Assembly: GCF_030317205.1 (NCBI RefSeq)
Contig: NZ_JASZYB010000001.1
Location: 1,922,001-1,986,000, forward strand
DNA: 64,000 nt
DNA from: Variovorax sp. J2L1-78
Lineage (GTDB): Bacteria; Pseudomonadota; Gammaproteobacteria; Burkholderiales; Burkholderiaceae_C
Reading direction: 5' to 3'
Below, one piece after another: positions 10,596 through 22,574 of the stretch. The notes below the pieces were generated by a model. The model was given only the letters and a program-made list of their open reading frames with translations. It did not search any database and was not told the origin of the DNA. Position numbers and translations under genes: made by a program. Position 1 is the stretch's first letter. The number at the start of each line of letters is the position of its first letter.

Positions 10596-11108
10596 TTACA
10601 GGCCCAGCGTGGTGGCTGGAAAGGCCGGCCGCGCATGGCGAAGGCATTCGTCGATCCGCTCGCGCAAGGCGCGTCGGCTGTCGGCCTGGTGGCTGCACAC
10701 GCCGCGGCTGTGCTCGGGGTCGATGCGGTGCAGCGACCAAGTCGGCGTGAGGATCAGGCTCGGCACCGAGGGCGCGCCCGCACCGCTGCAGGCGCGTGCA
10801 TCGACCACGTGGCTCCACAGCCGGCGCCACTCGACGAAGCGCGCATGCGAGCGGTCGAAGACCTGGAAGTTCTCGGCCAGCAGCAGCAGGCTGCGGCCGC
10901 TCGCCGCCCAGGCCTGCAGGGCGGCGATGCTGCGGCGCTCGCCCAGGGGCCAGTCGGCGAAGCCGGGATCGCTGAAGACGATCTCGCGCCAGCCCTGCTG
11001 CGCCGCCGCGTCGAAGGCGCTGCGCAGGTGCGCATCGAAGGCCACGCGGCCATCGAAGGGGCCGTCGGGCAAGGCAGGCCCATCGACGGGCGGCGTGTCA
11101 GTCGGCAT
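10596..11108 (-). CDS. Uncharacterised protein (DUF7931-like)
   Basis: A 170-residue soluble protein with IVFSDPGFADWPLGERRSIAALQAWA, LLLLAENFQVFDRSHARFVEWRRLWSH and a C-terminal FPATTLGL. From memory this resembles the betaproteobacterial DUF7931 group, but I cannot confirm it. The start overlaps the end of the JmjC oxygenase gene by 11 bases on the same strand, so the two are translationally coupled. That suggests a link to ribosome modification or simple hitch-hiking; the function is unknown. Confidence 0.65.
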   Translation of the reverse strand: MPTDTPPVDGPALPDGPFDGRVAFDAHLRSAFDAAAQQGWREIVFSDPGFADWPLGERRSIAALQAWAASGRSLLLLAENFQVFDRSHARFVEWRRLWSHVVDARACSGAGAPSVPSLILTPTWSLHRIDPEHSRGVCSHQADSRRALRERIDECLRHARPAFPATTLGL

Positions 11109-12237
11109 GGGCCCACCCGGCCTCGCACCAGTCGCTCAGGAGGGCCCGCGCGTCGTCGCTGGCACGCGCCAGGTCTCGCGTATCGAGGGCGCGCTGGTCG
11201 GCCAGGCGGCGCATCAGGGTCGCGTCGCGGCCGCCGGCACGGAAGCTCTCGCCGTTGATGTAGAGGTGCCGCGCGTCATAGAGCATGCGGGTGCGGCGGT
11301 CGAGCCGCACGCCCTGCTGCGCGTCGGGGGCCTCGCCTGCGTCGAACCACACGTTGGACTTGGGCTCGGTCATCGATTCACCCAGCGCGCGGTCGATCGC
11401 GTCGGGGTCGCGCAGCGCCGCTTCGACGGCCTGCCGCGCGAAGGCCTGCAGCGCGCCGGGCATGGCGGCCGGATGCTCGACCGCCGCCTGACCGGGGTCG
11501 CGGTAGTGCAGCGACGGACGGTCCGCCGCGTCCTGCAGGGCATCGGCCTGCGCCTCGGCCATGCGCGCCAGCAGGTCGGCGCCAAGCGGCGCCGCGGCCG
11601 GGGCGCGCAGGCCGATGGAGTACGTCATGCAGTCGCCGCCGACCGCCACGCCGTCGTGCGCATAGCGCGGCGGCAGGTAGAGCATGTCGCCGGCCTCGAG
11701 CACGAAGCTATCTTCCGGCTCGAAGTGTTCGAGGATCTTGAGCGGCACGTCGGGCTGAAGGCGCAGGTCGCGCTGCCGGCCAATCGACCAGCGGCGACGC
11801 CCGCTCGCCTGCAGCAGGAACACGTCATAGCTGTCGAAGTGCGGGCCGACGCCGCCGGTGTCGCTGGCATAGCTGATCATCAGGTCGTCCAGCCGTGCAT
11901 CGGGCAGGAAGCGGAACTCGCGCATCAGCGCATGGGCGCCCGGATGGTGGAGGTCGACACCCTGCACCAGCAGCGTCCAACCAGGCTGCTGCAGCGACGG
12001 CACGGCGCGCCGCGCGAAAGGGCCATGCTTGAGCGACCAGCCCTTCGGGCTCTGCCGGATCAGGCGCGACTCCACATCTTCCTGTGCGGCGAGCTCGAAC
12101 AGCGCGCTGCGCGGTACCGGCGGCACCATCTGCGGCACGGCCTGTCGCACCAGCAGCGGCTTCTTCTGCCAATGGCGGCGCATGAACTGCGCCGCCGTGA
12201 GTCCGCCCAGGAGCGCGAGAGGGGAATGAATGTCCAT
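11098..12237 (-). CDS. roxA: JmjC/cupin ribosomal oxygenase (RoxA/YcfD family)
   Basis: A 379-residue Fe(II)/2-oxoglutarate oxygenase. It has the N-terminal WQKKPLLVRQA block, the iron ligands HxD (GPHFDSYDVF, His133 and Asp135) and distal His194 (YAHDGVAV), at the spacing of E. coli YcfD. YcfD/RoxA hydroxylates an arginine of ribosomal protein L16. The C-terminal winged-helix-like part (about 250-379) is present. The ATG at MDIHSPL is preferred; a TTG five codons upstream would coincide with the slyD start on the other strand. Confidence 0.85.
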   Translation of the reverse strand: MDIHSPLALLGGLTAAQFMRRHWQKKPLLVRQAVPQMVPPVPRSALFELAAQEDVESRLIRQSPKGWSLKHGPFARRAVPSLQQPGWTLLVQGVDLHHPGAHALMREFRFLPDARLDDLMISYASDTGGVGPHFDSYDVFLLQASGRRRWSIGRQRDLRLQPDVPLKILEHFEPEDSFVLEAGDMLYLPPRYAHDGVAVGGDCMTYSIGLRAPAAAPLGADLLARMAEAQADALQDAADRPSLHYRDPGQAAVEHPAAMPGALQAFARQAVEAALRDPDAIDRALGESMTEPKSNVWFDAGEAPDAQQGVRLDRRTRMLYDARHLYINGESFRAGGRDATLMRRLADQRALDTRDLARASDDARALLSDWCEAGWAHAD

Positions 12238-12251
12238 GGGAGAATTCTGCA

Positions 12252-12776
12252 ATGGAAATTTCTGAACAATGCGTGGTCGGCCTGACCTGGACGCTCAAAG
12301 ACACCCTCGGCGACGTGCTCGACGTGCTGGATGAACCGGTGGAGTTCCTCGTCGGCGGCGACGATCTTTTCTACGCGATCGAAGCGGTGCTGCAGGGCCA
12401 CGAACCCGGCGCGCGGGTGCAGGTGCAACTCGAACCCGAGCAGGCCTTCGGCGACTTCAACGACCAGCTGCTCTTCCTCGAACCGCGTACGCTCTTCCCC
12501 GAAGGCACCGAGGAAGGCATGACCTTCGACGGTGCCGCCCTGCCCGACGGCGTGAACCCCGACATGCCCAAGGACGTGATCTACACCGTCGCCGAGATCT
12601 ACCCCGGCCACCTCGTGCTCGACGGCAACCACCCGCTCGCCGGCATCGCCCTGCGCCTGGACATGACCGTGCGCTCCGTGCGCGAAGCCACCGAGGAAGA
12701 GATCGGCCGCGGCTCCGCCGGGACCGGCTTCTTCAAACTGGCCTCGGCCACGCCCGGCAGCGACACGCTGCACTGA
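12252..12776 (+). CDS. slyD: FKBP-type peptidyl-prolyl isomerase, SlyD-like
   Basis: A 174-residue protein with split FKBP strands and an inserted chaperone flap: VEFLVGGDDLFYAIEAVLQG, then VQVQLEPEQAFGDFNDQLLF, and the SlyD/SlpA signature LDGNHPLAGIALRLDMTV. It is a folding catalyst and chaperone of the cytoplasm. The usual His/Cys-rich nickel-binding tail is absent, so a role in nickel delivery is unlikely. GGGAGAA lies 8 bases upstream. Its ATG is only 14 bases from that of the divergent oxygenase. Confidence 0.88.
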   Translation: MEISEQCVVGLTWTLKDTLGDVLDVLDEPVEFLVGGDDLFYAIEAVLQGHEPGARVQVQLEPEQAFGDFNDQLLFLEPRTLFPEGTEEGMTFDGAALPDGVNPDMPKDVIYTVAEIYPGHLVLDGNHPLAGIALRLDMTVRSVREATEEEIGRGSAGTGFFKLASATPGSDTLH

Positions 12777-12798
12777 ACCGACAAGAAACGCCCCAACA

Positions 12799-12828
12799 GA
12801 AAGCCCCGCGATGCGGGGCTTTCTTGTT
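12799..12828 (+). terminator. Rho-independent terminator of slyD
   Basis: Arms GAAAGCCCCGC (12799-12809) and GCGGGGCTTTC (12813-12823) pair perfectly around a 3-base loop, and a T-rich run follows (TTTCTTGTT). It lies 23 bases after the slyD stop. Confidence 0.88.
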
Positions 12829-12849
12829 CCAGGGATACCGTGGAACCGG

Positions 12850-12916
12850 CTCTGCCGGGCCACTGGTATCGCCCCCTTGAGGGGGAGGCGGCGACACGCA
12901 GTGCGCCGCTTCGGGG
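12850..12916. repeat. GC-rich intergenic inverted-repeat element
   Basis: About 65 bases with two possible hairpins: CCCCC-TTGA-GGGGG (12872-12885) and a GCGGCG/CGCCGC pair around 12889-12908. Similar GC-rich blocks between genes are, from memory, dispersed in Comamonadaceae genomes. Only one copy is in this window, so the repeat status is unproven. It could also help terminate the lipoprotein gene on the minus strand, which ends 6 bases away. Confidence 0.4.
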
Positions 12917-12921
12917 GTGGG

Positions 12922-13425
12922 TCAATATCTAGAAATCTGCCCGCCGTTGATCACCACCCGGTCGCCGATCCGCAGGTCGCCCGGCGTCGGCACGTCGAAA
13001 GCCCGGTAGCCGCCGCGATCGATCTGCACCGAGATCCGGTAGCTTTCGTAGGCACGCGGCGCATTGTTGTTGGCCTCGATGTTGTTGCCCAGCAGCGCAC
13101 CGCCGACGATGCCCAGAGCCGTGGCCGCCGCGCGACCACCGCCGTGGCCGATCTGGTTGCCCAGCACACCGCCGATCACGCCGCCGGCCACCGCTCCGCC
13201 GCCGCCGGGTGCCGCGCCGCGTGTTTCGCTGCGAACCACCTCGATGTTGGCGATCTGGCCGTATTCGGCGTACGGGCCCTGGGGTGCCGCGTACGCCGGC
13301 TGCGCATGCGGGTGGTAGGGATAGCGGGCGGTCTCGTAGACCGGTTGCGGTGCCACGCAGGCGGTCAAGGTGGCGAGGGCCACCACGGCTGCAGTGAGTG
13401 AAAGGATGCGAAGTTGTTTCTTCAT
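12922..13425 (-). CDS. Glycine-zipper 2TM lipoprotein (17 kDa surface-antigen-like)
   Basis: A 167-residue envelope protein. The signal peptide ends in lipobox LTAC (Cys23). After a His/Pro/Tyr-rich linker comes a glycine-zipper segment (APGGGGAVAGGVIGGVLGN and GRAAATALGIVGGALLGN), then a beta-rich end DVPTPGDLRIGDRVVING. This is the SlyB/17-kDa antigen arrangement; such proteins sit in the outer membrane and are linked to envelope stability or stress. It appears to be a single-gene transcript. Confidence 0.88.
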   Translation of the reverse strand: MKKQLRILSLTAAVVALATLTACVAPQPVYETARYPYHPHAQPAYAAPQGPYAEYGQIANIEVVRSETRGAAPGGGGAVAGGVIGGVLGNQIGHGGGRAAATALGIVGGALLGNNIEANNNAPRAYESYRISVQIDRGGYRAFDVPTPGDLRIGDRVVINGGQISRY

Positions 13426-13599
13426 GTGTGTTACTCCACGAAACCTGTTGAACGGGACACTCTCGGCTTCTCTTAACGCGCCGGCGTGCGGTCCGATGAC
13501 CGCTCATTCTGCTGGCGGATCATGGAGAGTTCGAGGAGACCGCTTTGTAAGGAGTTCCCGGCTTTGCACCAGGGACACATTCGCAGCGCGCGGTGCGAA

Positions 13600-14046
13600 T
13601 CAGCTTCGCCCGGTGGAGCCGTAGCCGCCCTCGCCGCGCTCGCTCGGCGGGAACTCGGCCACCACATTGAACTGCGCCTGCACCACCGGCACGATCACCA
13701 GCTGGGCCAGCCGCTCCATGGGCTGCAGCACGAAGGCCGTGTCGCTGCGGTTCCAGGCGCTGACCTTCAATTCGCCCTGGTAGTCGCTGTCGATCAGCCC
13801 GACCAGGTTGCCCAGCACGATGCCGTGCTTGTGGCCGAGGCCCGAGCGCGGAAGGATCAGGGCCGCGTAGCCGGGGTCGGCCAAGTGGATGGCGATGCCG
13901 GTGCCGACCAGTTGCCACGCGTTGGGCTCGAGCGTGATCGGCGCATCGAGGCAGGCGCGCAGATCGAGGCCGGCGCTGCCGGGCGTGGCATAGGCGGGGA
14001 GTTGGTCCGCCATGCGCGGATCGAGGATGCGGACGTCGACGTTCAC
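13600..14046 (-). CDS. dut: Deoxyuridine triphosphate nucleotidohydrolase
   Basis: A 148-residue trimeric-type dUTPase with all five motifs: AGLDLRA (I), [10 protein letters not shown] (II), [10 protein letters not shown] (III), [10 protein letters not shown] (IV) and [10 protein letters not shown] (V). It converts dUTP to dUMP and pyrophosphate, keeping uracil out of DNA and feeding thymidylate synthesis. It is the last gene of the coaBC-membrane protein-dut operon; the gap to the gene before it is 4 bases. coaBC-dut linkage is conserved, as in E. coli. Confidence 0.96.
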   Translation of the reverse strand: MNVDVRILDPRMADQLPAYATPGSAGLDLRACLDAPITLEPNAWQLVGTGIAIHLADPGYAALILPRSGLGHKHGIVLGNLVGLIDSDYQGELKVSAWNRSDTAFVLQPMERLAQLVIVPVVQAQFNVVAEFPPSERGEGGYGSTGRS

Positions 14047-14050
14047 GGAT

Positions 14051-14533
14051 TCACTTGCCTTTGGGTCGTTGCTGTTGCTGTTTCTCGGCGGCCTGGCGGG
14101 CCATGTCTTCCAGCCAGGTGCGCCATGTATCGATGCCGGGCGGCAGGAGGCGCCGGCGGAACCGGTGGGCCAGCCAGAGGCCGCCCCCGAGAACGAGCAG
14201 CACCAGGCCGAAGGGCAGGTCGGCCACGATCATCGCGACCAGCAGGCCGACCCAGACGAGGACGGCACCGCGGATCAGGTCCACCGCCGCCGGGCGAGCG
14301 GCGCCAGGGGCTCCGTCCCCTGCCGTCGTGCGCACGACGACCGGGCGCGCTCGCGCCACGCCGCGCTGCGGCGACAGGCCATCGGACGGCTCGTTCGTCG
14401 GCGCCATGCCGACGTCGAGCGCATGGTCGCCATCGGCCTCGGCGGCACGACGGGCCGTGGCCGAACGGGCGGACAGCTGCTCGACGTAGCGCGCGAAGTC
14501 GCCGTCCGGCGGCGTGTTCCATTGCGGGTTCAT
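14051..14533 (-). CDS. Uncharacterised membrane protein between coaBC and dut
   Basis: A 160-residue protein of no recognised family. The first 80 residues are polar and probably cytoplasmic; two hydrophobic helices follow (about 86-103 and 105-124), then a basic, Gln-rich tail QQQQRPKGK. Its ATG overlaps the coaBC stop (ATGA) and its stop is 4 bases before dut, so it is cotranslated within the operon. The function is unknown. Confidence 0.8.
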   Translation of the reverse strand: MNPQWNTPPDGDFARYVEQLSARSATARRAAEADGDHALDVGMAPTNEPSDGLSPQRGVARARPVVVRTTAGDGAPGAARPAAVDLIRGAVLVWVGLLVAMIVADLPFGLVLLVLGGGLWLAHRFRRRLLPPGIDTWRTWLEDMARQAAEKQQQQRPKGK

Positions 14534-15756
14534 GTCGGCTTCGTCGCCGGCAGGCGCACGGCGATCTCGGCGATCAACTCACGCGCGAGTTGCAGCTTGG
14601 GGGCGCGCGGCAACTCGCGCACGCCGTCGGCATCGACCAGCAGCAGGCTGTTGTCGTCCTGCCCGAAAGTCAGCGGGCCGATGTTGCCTACCAGCAGCGG
14701 GATGCCCTTGCGCGCGCGCTTGGCCTTGGCATGTTCGGCGAGGTTCTCGCTCTCGGCCGCGAAGCCGACACAGAACAGTTCGCCGCTGCGTCCGCGGGCG
14801 CTTTGCGCGATCGTCGCCAGGATGTCCGGGTTCTCGACGAAATGCAGCACCGGCGGCTGGCCGCTGCCATCCTTCTTGATCTTCTGCTCGCTGTGCGAGG
14901 CCGGCCGCCAGTCCGCCACCGCCGCCGTGGCGACGAAGACCGACGCACTGCGGGCCTCGCGCTCGGCCGCGTCGCGCATCTCCAGCGCGGACATCACGTC
15001 GATGCGCCGCACGCCGCGCGGGGTGGTCTGGTGCACCGGGCCGGCGATCAGCGTGACCTCGGCGCCGGCCTCGCGCGCGGCGCGGGCGATGGAGAAACCC
15101 ATCTTTCCGGATGAATGGTTGGTGATGCCGCGGATCGGGTCCAAGGCCTCGAAGGTCGGGCCGGCCGTGACCAGCACCCGGTGGCCCGCCAGCAGCTTGG
15201 GCTGGAAGAAGGCCGTGATGTCCTCGAGCAATTGGGCCGGCTCGAGCATGCGCCCGTCGCCGGTCTCGCCACAGGCCTGCCAGCCACTGCCCACGCCCAG
15301 CATCGTGGCGCCGTCGGCCGCCACCTGCTGCAGGTTGCGCTGGGTGGCGGGGTGGGCCCACATCTCGCGGTTCATGGCGGGGGCGATCAGCAGCGGCACG
15401 CGCTCCGTGGGCCGGGCCAGGCACATCAGGCTCAGCAGCTCGTCGCTGCGCCCCTCGGCCAGCCGTGCGATGAAGTCGGCGCTGCACGGCGCCAGCACGA
15501 TCGCGTCGGCCTCGCGGCTGAGGTTGATATGCGGCATGTTGTTGTCCTCGCGCGGGTCCCACTGCGAGGTGTAGACCCGGCGGCCGGACAGCGCCTGCAT
15601 GGTGACCGGCGTCATGAACTGCGTCGCCGCCTCGGTCATGACCACCTGCACCGTCGCGCCGGCCTTGACGAAGAGCCGGCAGAGCTCGGCCGACTTGTAG
15701 CAGGCGACGCCGCCCGTGAGTCCCAGAACGATGTGTTTGCCGGCGAGGTCTTGCAT
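14530..15756 (-). CDS. coaBC: Bifunctional phosphopantothenoylcysteine decarboxylase/synthetase
   Basis: A 408-residue protein. The N-terminal CoaC flavoprotein half has LGLTGGVACYKSAELCRLF, the INLSREADAIVLAPCSADFIA active-site region and PAMNREMWAHPATQRN. The C-terminal CoaB half has VLVTAGPTFEALDPIRGITNHSSGKMG, followed by AAVADWRP and the CTP-site lysine region (SEQKIKK). Together they make 4'-phosphopantetheine for coenzyme A. The start is at MQDLAGKHIVLG; the 28 upstream in-frame residues look non-coding. It is divergent from pyrG. Confidence 0.95.
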   Translation of the reverse strand: MQDLAGKHIVLGLTGGVACYKSAELCRLFVKAGATVQVVMTEAATQFMTPVTMQALSGRRVYTSQWDPREDNNMPHINLSREADAIVLAPCSADFIARLAEGRSDELLSLMCLARPTERVPLLIAPAMNREMWAHPATQRNLQQVAADGATMLGVGSGWQACGETGDGRMLEPAQLLEDITAFFQPKLLAGHRVLVTAGPTFEALDPIRGITNHSSGKMGFSIARAAREAGAEVTLIAGPVHQTTPRGVRRIDVMSALEMRDAAEREARSASVFVATAAVADWRPASHSEQKIKKDGSGQPPVLHFVENPDILATIAQSARGRSGELFCVGFAAESENLAEHAKAKRARKGIPLLVGNIGPLTFGQDDNSLLLVDADGVRELPRAPKLQLARELIAEIAVRLPATKPT

Positions 15757-15841
15757 GCCGGTATTGTTGCTCAGGCCGAATCCCGCGCACCCGCGCAGAT
15801 TCCGGGATGCCCCCAGCGTCGGCCGGGGGGCTGGCGCCACC

Positions 15842-15847
15842 TATAAT
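15842..15847 (+). promoter_or_regulatory. Likely -10 box of the pyrG operon promoter
   Basis: A perfect TATAAT sits 42 bases before the pyrG ATG. No convincing -35 hexamer is visible 17 bases further up (GC-rich sequence), so it may be an activator-dependent or weak promoter. Confidence 0.45.
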
Positions 15848-15873
15848 CCTCATTTCCCACTGACCGGACTTGA

Positions 15874-18409
<2,536 letters not shown>

Positions 18410-18413
<4 letters not shown>

Positions 18414-18700
18414 CCAGCGCCTACATCATCGCCAACGTCGAAGTCACCAACCCGACGCAGTACGAGGACTACAAGAAGTGGTCGACCGCGGCCATGCAGG
18501 CGCACGGCGCCGAGGTGTGCGTGCGCGGCGGCAAGGTCGAAGTGCTGGAAGGCGACTGGGCGCCGCAGCGCCTGGTGATCCTCAAGTTCCCCTCCGTTGA
18601 AGCCGCCAAGGCATTCGACAGTTCCCCCGAATACGGCAAGGCGCGCGCGGCGCGCCAGGGCGCCGCGATCATGCGGATGATCGTGGTCGAAGGCGTTTAA
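18410..18700 (+). CDS. DUF1330 domain protein
   Basis: A 96-residue dimeric alpha/beta-barrel-type protein: [46 protein letters not shown] and [14 protein letters not shown]1330 proteins have a ferredoxin-like fold and no assigned reaction. It is translationally coupled to kdsA (ATGA) and 27 bases ahead of eno, a placement that recurs in Burkholderiales. Confidence 0.92.
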
Positions 18701-18715
18701 GTTTTTTTGTTTTGA

Positions 18716-20011
<1,296 letters not shown>

Positions 20012-20028
20012 TCCTCGGCCTCTGAGGC

Positions 20029-20304
20029 ATGCGCTCGCGCGTCGTTCCCATCGTCCTGGCCCTGCTGCTGCTGATCCTTCAGTGGCAGCTGTGGACGGGG
20101 CGCGGGAGCGTGCCCGAGGTGTCCAAGCTGGAAGACAAGCTGAGCGCGCAGAAGGAATCGAACGCGCGCGCCGCCGTAGCCAACGACCGGCTGGCCTCCG
20201 AGGTCAACGACCTCAAGGAAGGTCTGGAGATGGTCGAGGAACGTGCCCGGCAGGAACTGGGCATGGTCAAGCCGGACGAGGTCTTCGTCCAGATCACGCA
20301 CTGA
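20029..20304 (+). CDS. ftsB: Cell division protein FtsB
   Basis: A 91-residue bitopic protein with a short cytoplasmic start (MRSR), one transmembrane helix (residues 5-20) and a periplasmic coiled coil (about 30-70) that ends in the conserved ERARQELGMVKPDEVFVQ. FtsB pairs with FtsL and binds FtsQ in the divisome. Size and the eno linkage support the call. Confidence 0.92.
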   Translation: MRSRVVPIVLALLLLILQWQLWTGRGSVPEVSKLEDKLSAQKESNARAAVANDRLASEVNDLKEGLEMVEERARQELGMVKPDEVFVQITH

Positions 20305-20314
20305 CCGGGCCAGG

Positions 20315-20932
20315 ATGCCCGAGCTCCTTTCGGCGCCGGCCTTCGTGCTGTGGGGCGCCCCGACCAGCTGGCTCGAAGTGATCGCCGCGTCGCTGGCCCT
20401 GGCCATGGTCGGCTGCAACATGCGCGAGATCCACTGGGGATGGCCGCTGGCCATCGTCAGCTCGCTGCTCTACGGCTTCGTGTTCTTCGAGGCACGCATC
20501 TACGGCGACGCCTCGCTGCAGATCTTCTTCGCCGTCGTCGCCTTCTGGGGCTGGTTCCAGTGGCTGCGCGGACACCGCGGTGACGGCGGCCCCCTGCGCG
20601 TCGCCCGGCTTTCCCCGAACGGCCTCGCCCTGGCGCTCCTGGCCTGCGCCATCGCCTGGCCGGCGGTCGCCCTCTTTCTCCGCCGCTTCACCGACACCGA
20701 CGTGCCCTGGTGGGACGGCTTCGCCACCGGGCTGAGCCTGGTCGGCCAGTTCCTGCTGGGACGCAAGTTCATCGAGAACTGGTGGGTGTGGCTCGCCGTG
20801 AATCTGGTGAGCATCGGCCTCTTCATCCACAAGGGCCTGTGGCTCACGGTCGGCCTGTACGCGGTGTTCGCCGTGCTCAGCGTGGCGGGCTACCTCGCCT
20901 GGCGCCGGCGGCTGGCGCCCTCGGCCGCATGA
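20315..20932 (+). CDS. pnuC: Nicotinamide riboside transporter PnuC
   Basis: A 205-residue membrane protein with seven hydrophobic helices and the PnuC pattern: EVIAASLALAMVGCNMREIHWGWPLAIVSS, LLYGFVFFEARIYGDASLQ, FAVVAFWGWFQW, and the C-terminal NWWVWLAVNLVSIGLFIHKGL. It imports nicotinamide riboside by facilitated diffusion. Its stop overlaps the start of an NAD-salvage-type kinase, which would trap the substrate by phosphorylation. Confidence 0.93.
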   Translation: MPELLSAPAFVLWGAPTSWLEVIAASLALAMVGCNMREIHWGWPLAIVSSLLYGFVFFEARIYGDASLQIFFAVVAFWGWFQWLRGHRGDGGPLRVARLSPNGLALALLACAIAWPAVALFLRRFTDTDVPWWDGFATGLSLVGQFLLGRKFIENWWVWLAVNLVSIGLFIHKGLWLTVGLYAVFAVLSVAGYLAWRRRLAPSAA

Positions 20933-21591
20933 CGCCGTCGCTCATCTCTGGAAATGTGATCGCCGTGGTCGGTGCCGAAAGCACCGGCAAGACGGAGCTC
21001 GCACGCCTGCTGGCCGAGCGGCTGACGCAGCGCGGCATTGCGACAACGCTCGTGCCCGAGGTGCTGCGCGACTGGTGCGTGCGCGAAGGCCGCACACCGC
21101 GCCCGCACGAGCAGGCGGCCATCGCCGACGAGCAGACGCGCCGCATCGCCGAGGCCGCACGCCACGGCGTGGTGGTAGCCGACACGACGGCGCTGATGAC
21201 CGCTGTCTACAGCGACATGCTGTTCGATGATCGAGCCCTCTACCCCGACGCGCTCGCCGCGCAGGCCGGCTACGCGATGACGCTGCTGACGGCGCTCGAC
21301 CTGCCCTGGGTGGCCGACGGCCTGCAGCGCGACGGGCCGCATGTGCGCGAGCCGGTCGACGCGCTGGTGCGTGCCGCGCTGGCGCGCGCCGGCGTCTCGT
21401 ACGCCGTGGTGCATGGCCGCGGGCCCGAACGCCTCGCCAGTGCCTGGACGGCGTTGAATCTCGCCAGCGATGCCGAAGCAACGGCAGCGCGCCGGACAGC
21501 GGGCGAGGCTTGGGGTTGGTCCTGCGAGAAATGCTCCGATCCGGTGTGCGAGCACCGGCTGTTCACCGATCTGCTGTCGCGGCGCAGCTGA
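20929..21591 (+). CDS. NadR-like ribosylnicotinamide kinase (AAA-type P-loop)
   Basis: A 220-residue protein with a P-loop VVGAESTGKTE (residues 13-23), VPEVLRDW and VVADTTALMTAVYSDMLF, matching the kinase domain of NadR. The N-terminal nucleotidyltransferase and HTH parts of NadR are absent. It probably phosphorylates nicotinamide riboside imported by PnuC, with which it is coupled by ATGA. The C-terminus carries CEKCSDPVCEHR, a possible zinc site not typical of NadR. Confidence 0.82.
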   Translation: MTPSLISGNVIAVVGAESTGKTELARLLAERLTQRGIATTLVPEVLRDWCVREGRTPRPHEQAAIADEQTRRIAEAARHGVVVADTTALMTAVYSDMLFDDRALYPDALAAQAGYAMTLLTALDLPWVADGLQRDGPHVREPVDALVRAALARAGVSYAVVHGRGPERLASAWTALNLASDAEATAARRTAGEAWGWSCEKCSDPVCEHRLFTDLLSRRS

Positions 21592-21604
21592 GGGCGCCGC
21601 CGCC

Positions 21605-22564
21605 ATGGTCTGCGGTCGCACCCTCTTCCTGCTGTCCTTGGCCGTCGTCATGTCCCAGGGCATCGCGGCGCCGGCATCGGTCACGGTCAGCAACCACAGC
21701 CGCGCCACGGCCTGCGCCGAGGAAGACAACGTCTCGCTGCACCTGTGGGCGCCAGGCATCACGCGCTTGCGCGTCGAGGCGCTGCCACCCCCCTACCTCG
21801 ACCGGGTCGATCGCGACATCACCACCCCCGACTTCTCGGGCTGCACCTTCGACGGCAGCGCGCATCCGACCGACCCGGCCTACCGCTTTCGCGAGGGCAG
21901 AGTCGTGCTGCACGACGGCCCGCGATGGCGCATCGTCGGGCTCACGCTGCCGACCTTCTGGCGCCCGCAGCGGGTGCCGGTGCGCCTCGGCCAGCGCACG
22001 GTGCGCGGCATCCATCTGCTGCAGGTGTTCGCGAAGACCGGCGACGCGTCGTCGCCGCGCGAGGTGCTGGTGCTCTACCCGGCCGATGGCTACTGGCGCA
22101 TCAAGCCGGTGCCCGCGCCGCGCTTCGGCGACGGGGTCTACGGCTCGTCGTTCCTGCTCGGGCCGGTGGTGGACGACGGCCGACCGGTGGTGAACATCGC
22201 ATCGATCCGAATCGAGACACGGCCGCTAGTTCTTCGTCTGCGCTTCGCCGATGGCGGACAAGCGCGCGTCGCGGTGGCGGAAGCCAGTCGGGAGCGCACG
22301 GCGCTGGACGTGTCGTTTGCGCCTCCATGGCATCGCGCGACGCCGTTCGCCACCCTGCGCTCGATGCATGTCGCACCGGACAACGCCGATGTGAGCGAGA
22401 TCCGCTGGCGACAGGATGCAAATGCAGCGCTGCAAGTCCAGCCGCTGGAAACCGTGCAGCGCATCGAGGCGACCGACGTGCGCTTCGGCCGCAGCATCCC
22501 GTCGCGCCACAACACCAGCGCGCCCGACCTTCGCTTCCACGACTTCGAAGCGGCCGGACGCTGA
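21605..22564 (+). CDS. Uncharacterised secreted protein
   Basis: A 319-residue product with a Sec signal peptide (about residues 1-22, FLLSLAVVMSQGIAAPA). The mature part is beta-rich and contains two cysteines that could pair (TACAEEDN and SGCTFDG). Segments such as WRIVGLTLPTFWRPQRVPVRLG suggest a beta-sandwich. I do not recognise a family. It starts 13 bases after the NR kinase and may be cotranscribed; an export-linked role is all that can be inferred. Confidence 0.7.
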   Translation: MVCGRTLFLLSLAVVMSQGIAAPASVTVSNHSRATACAEEDNVSLHLWAPGITRLRVEALPPPYLDRVDRDITTPDFSGCTFDGSAHPTDPAYRFREGRVVLHDGPRWRIVGLTLPTFWRPQRVPVRLGQRTVRGIHLLQVFAKTGDASSPREVLVLYPADGYWRIKPVPAPRFGDGVYGSSFLLGPVVDDGRPVVNIASIRIETRPLVLRLRFADGGQARVAVAEASRERTALDVSFAPPWHRATPFATLRSMHVAPDNADVSEIRWRQDANAALQVQPLETVQRIEATDVRFGRSIPSRHNTSAPDLRFHDFEAAGR

Positions 22565-22574
22565 GCGGCAAAAG

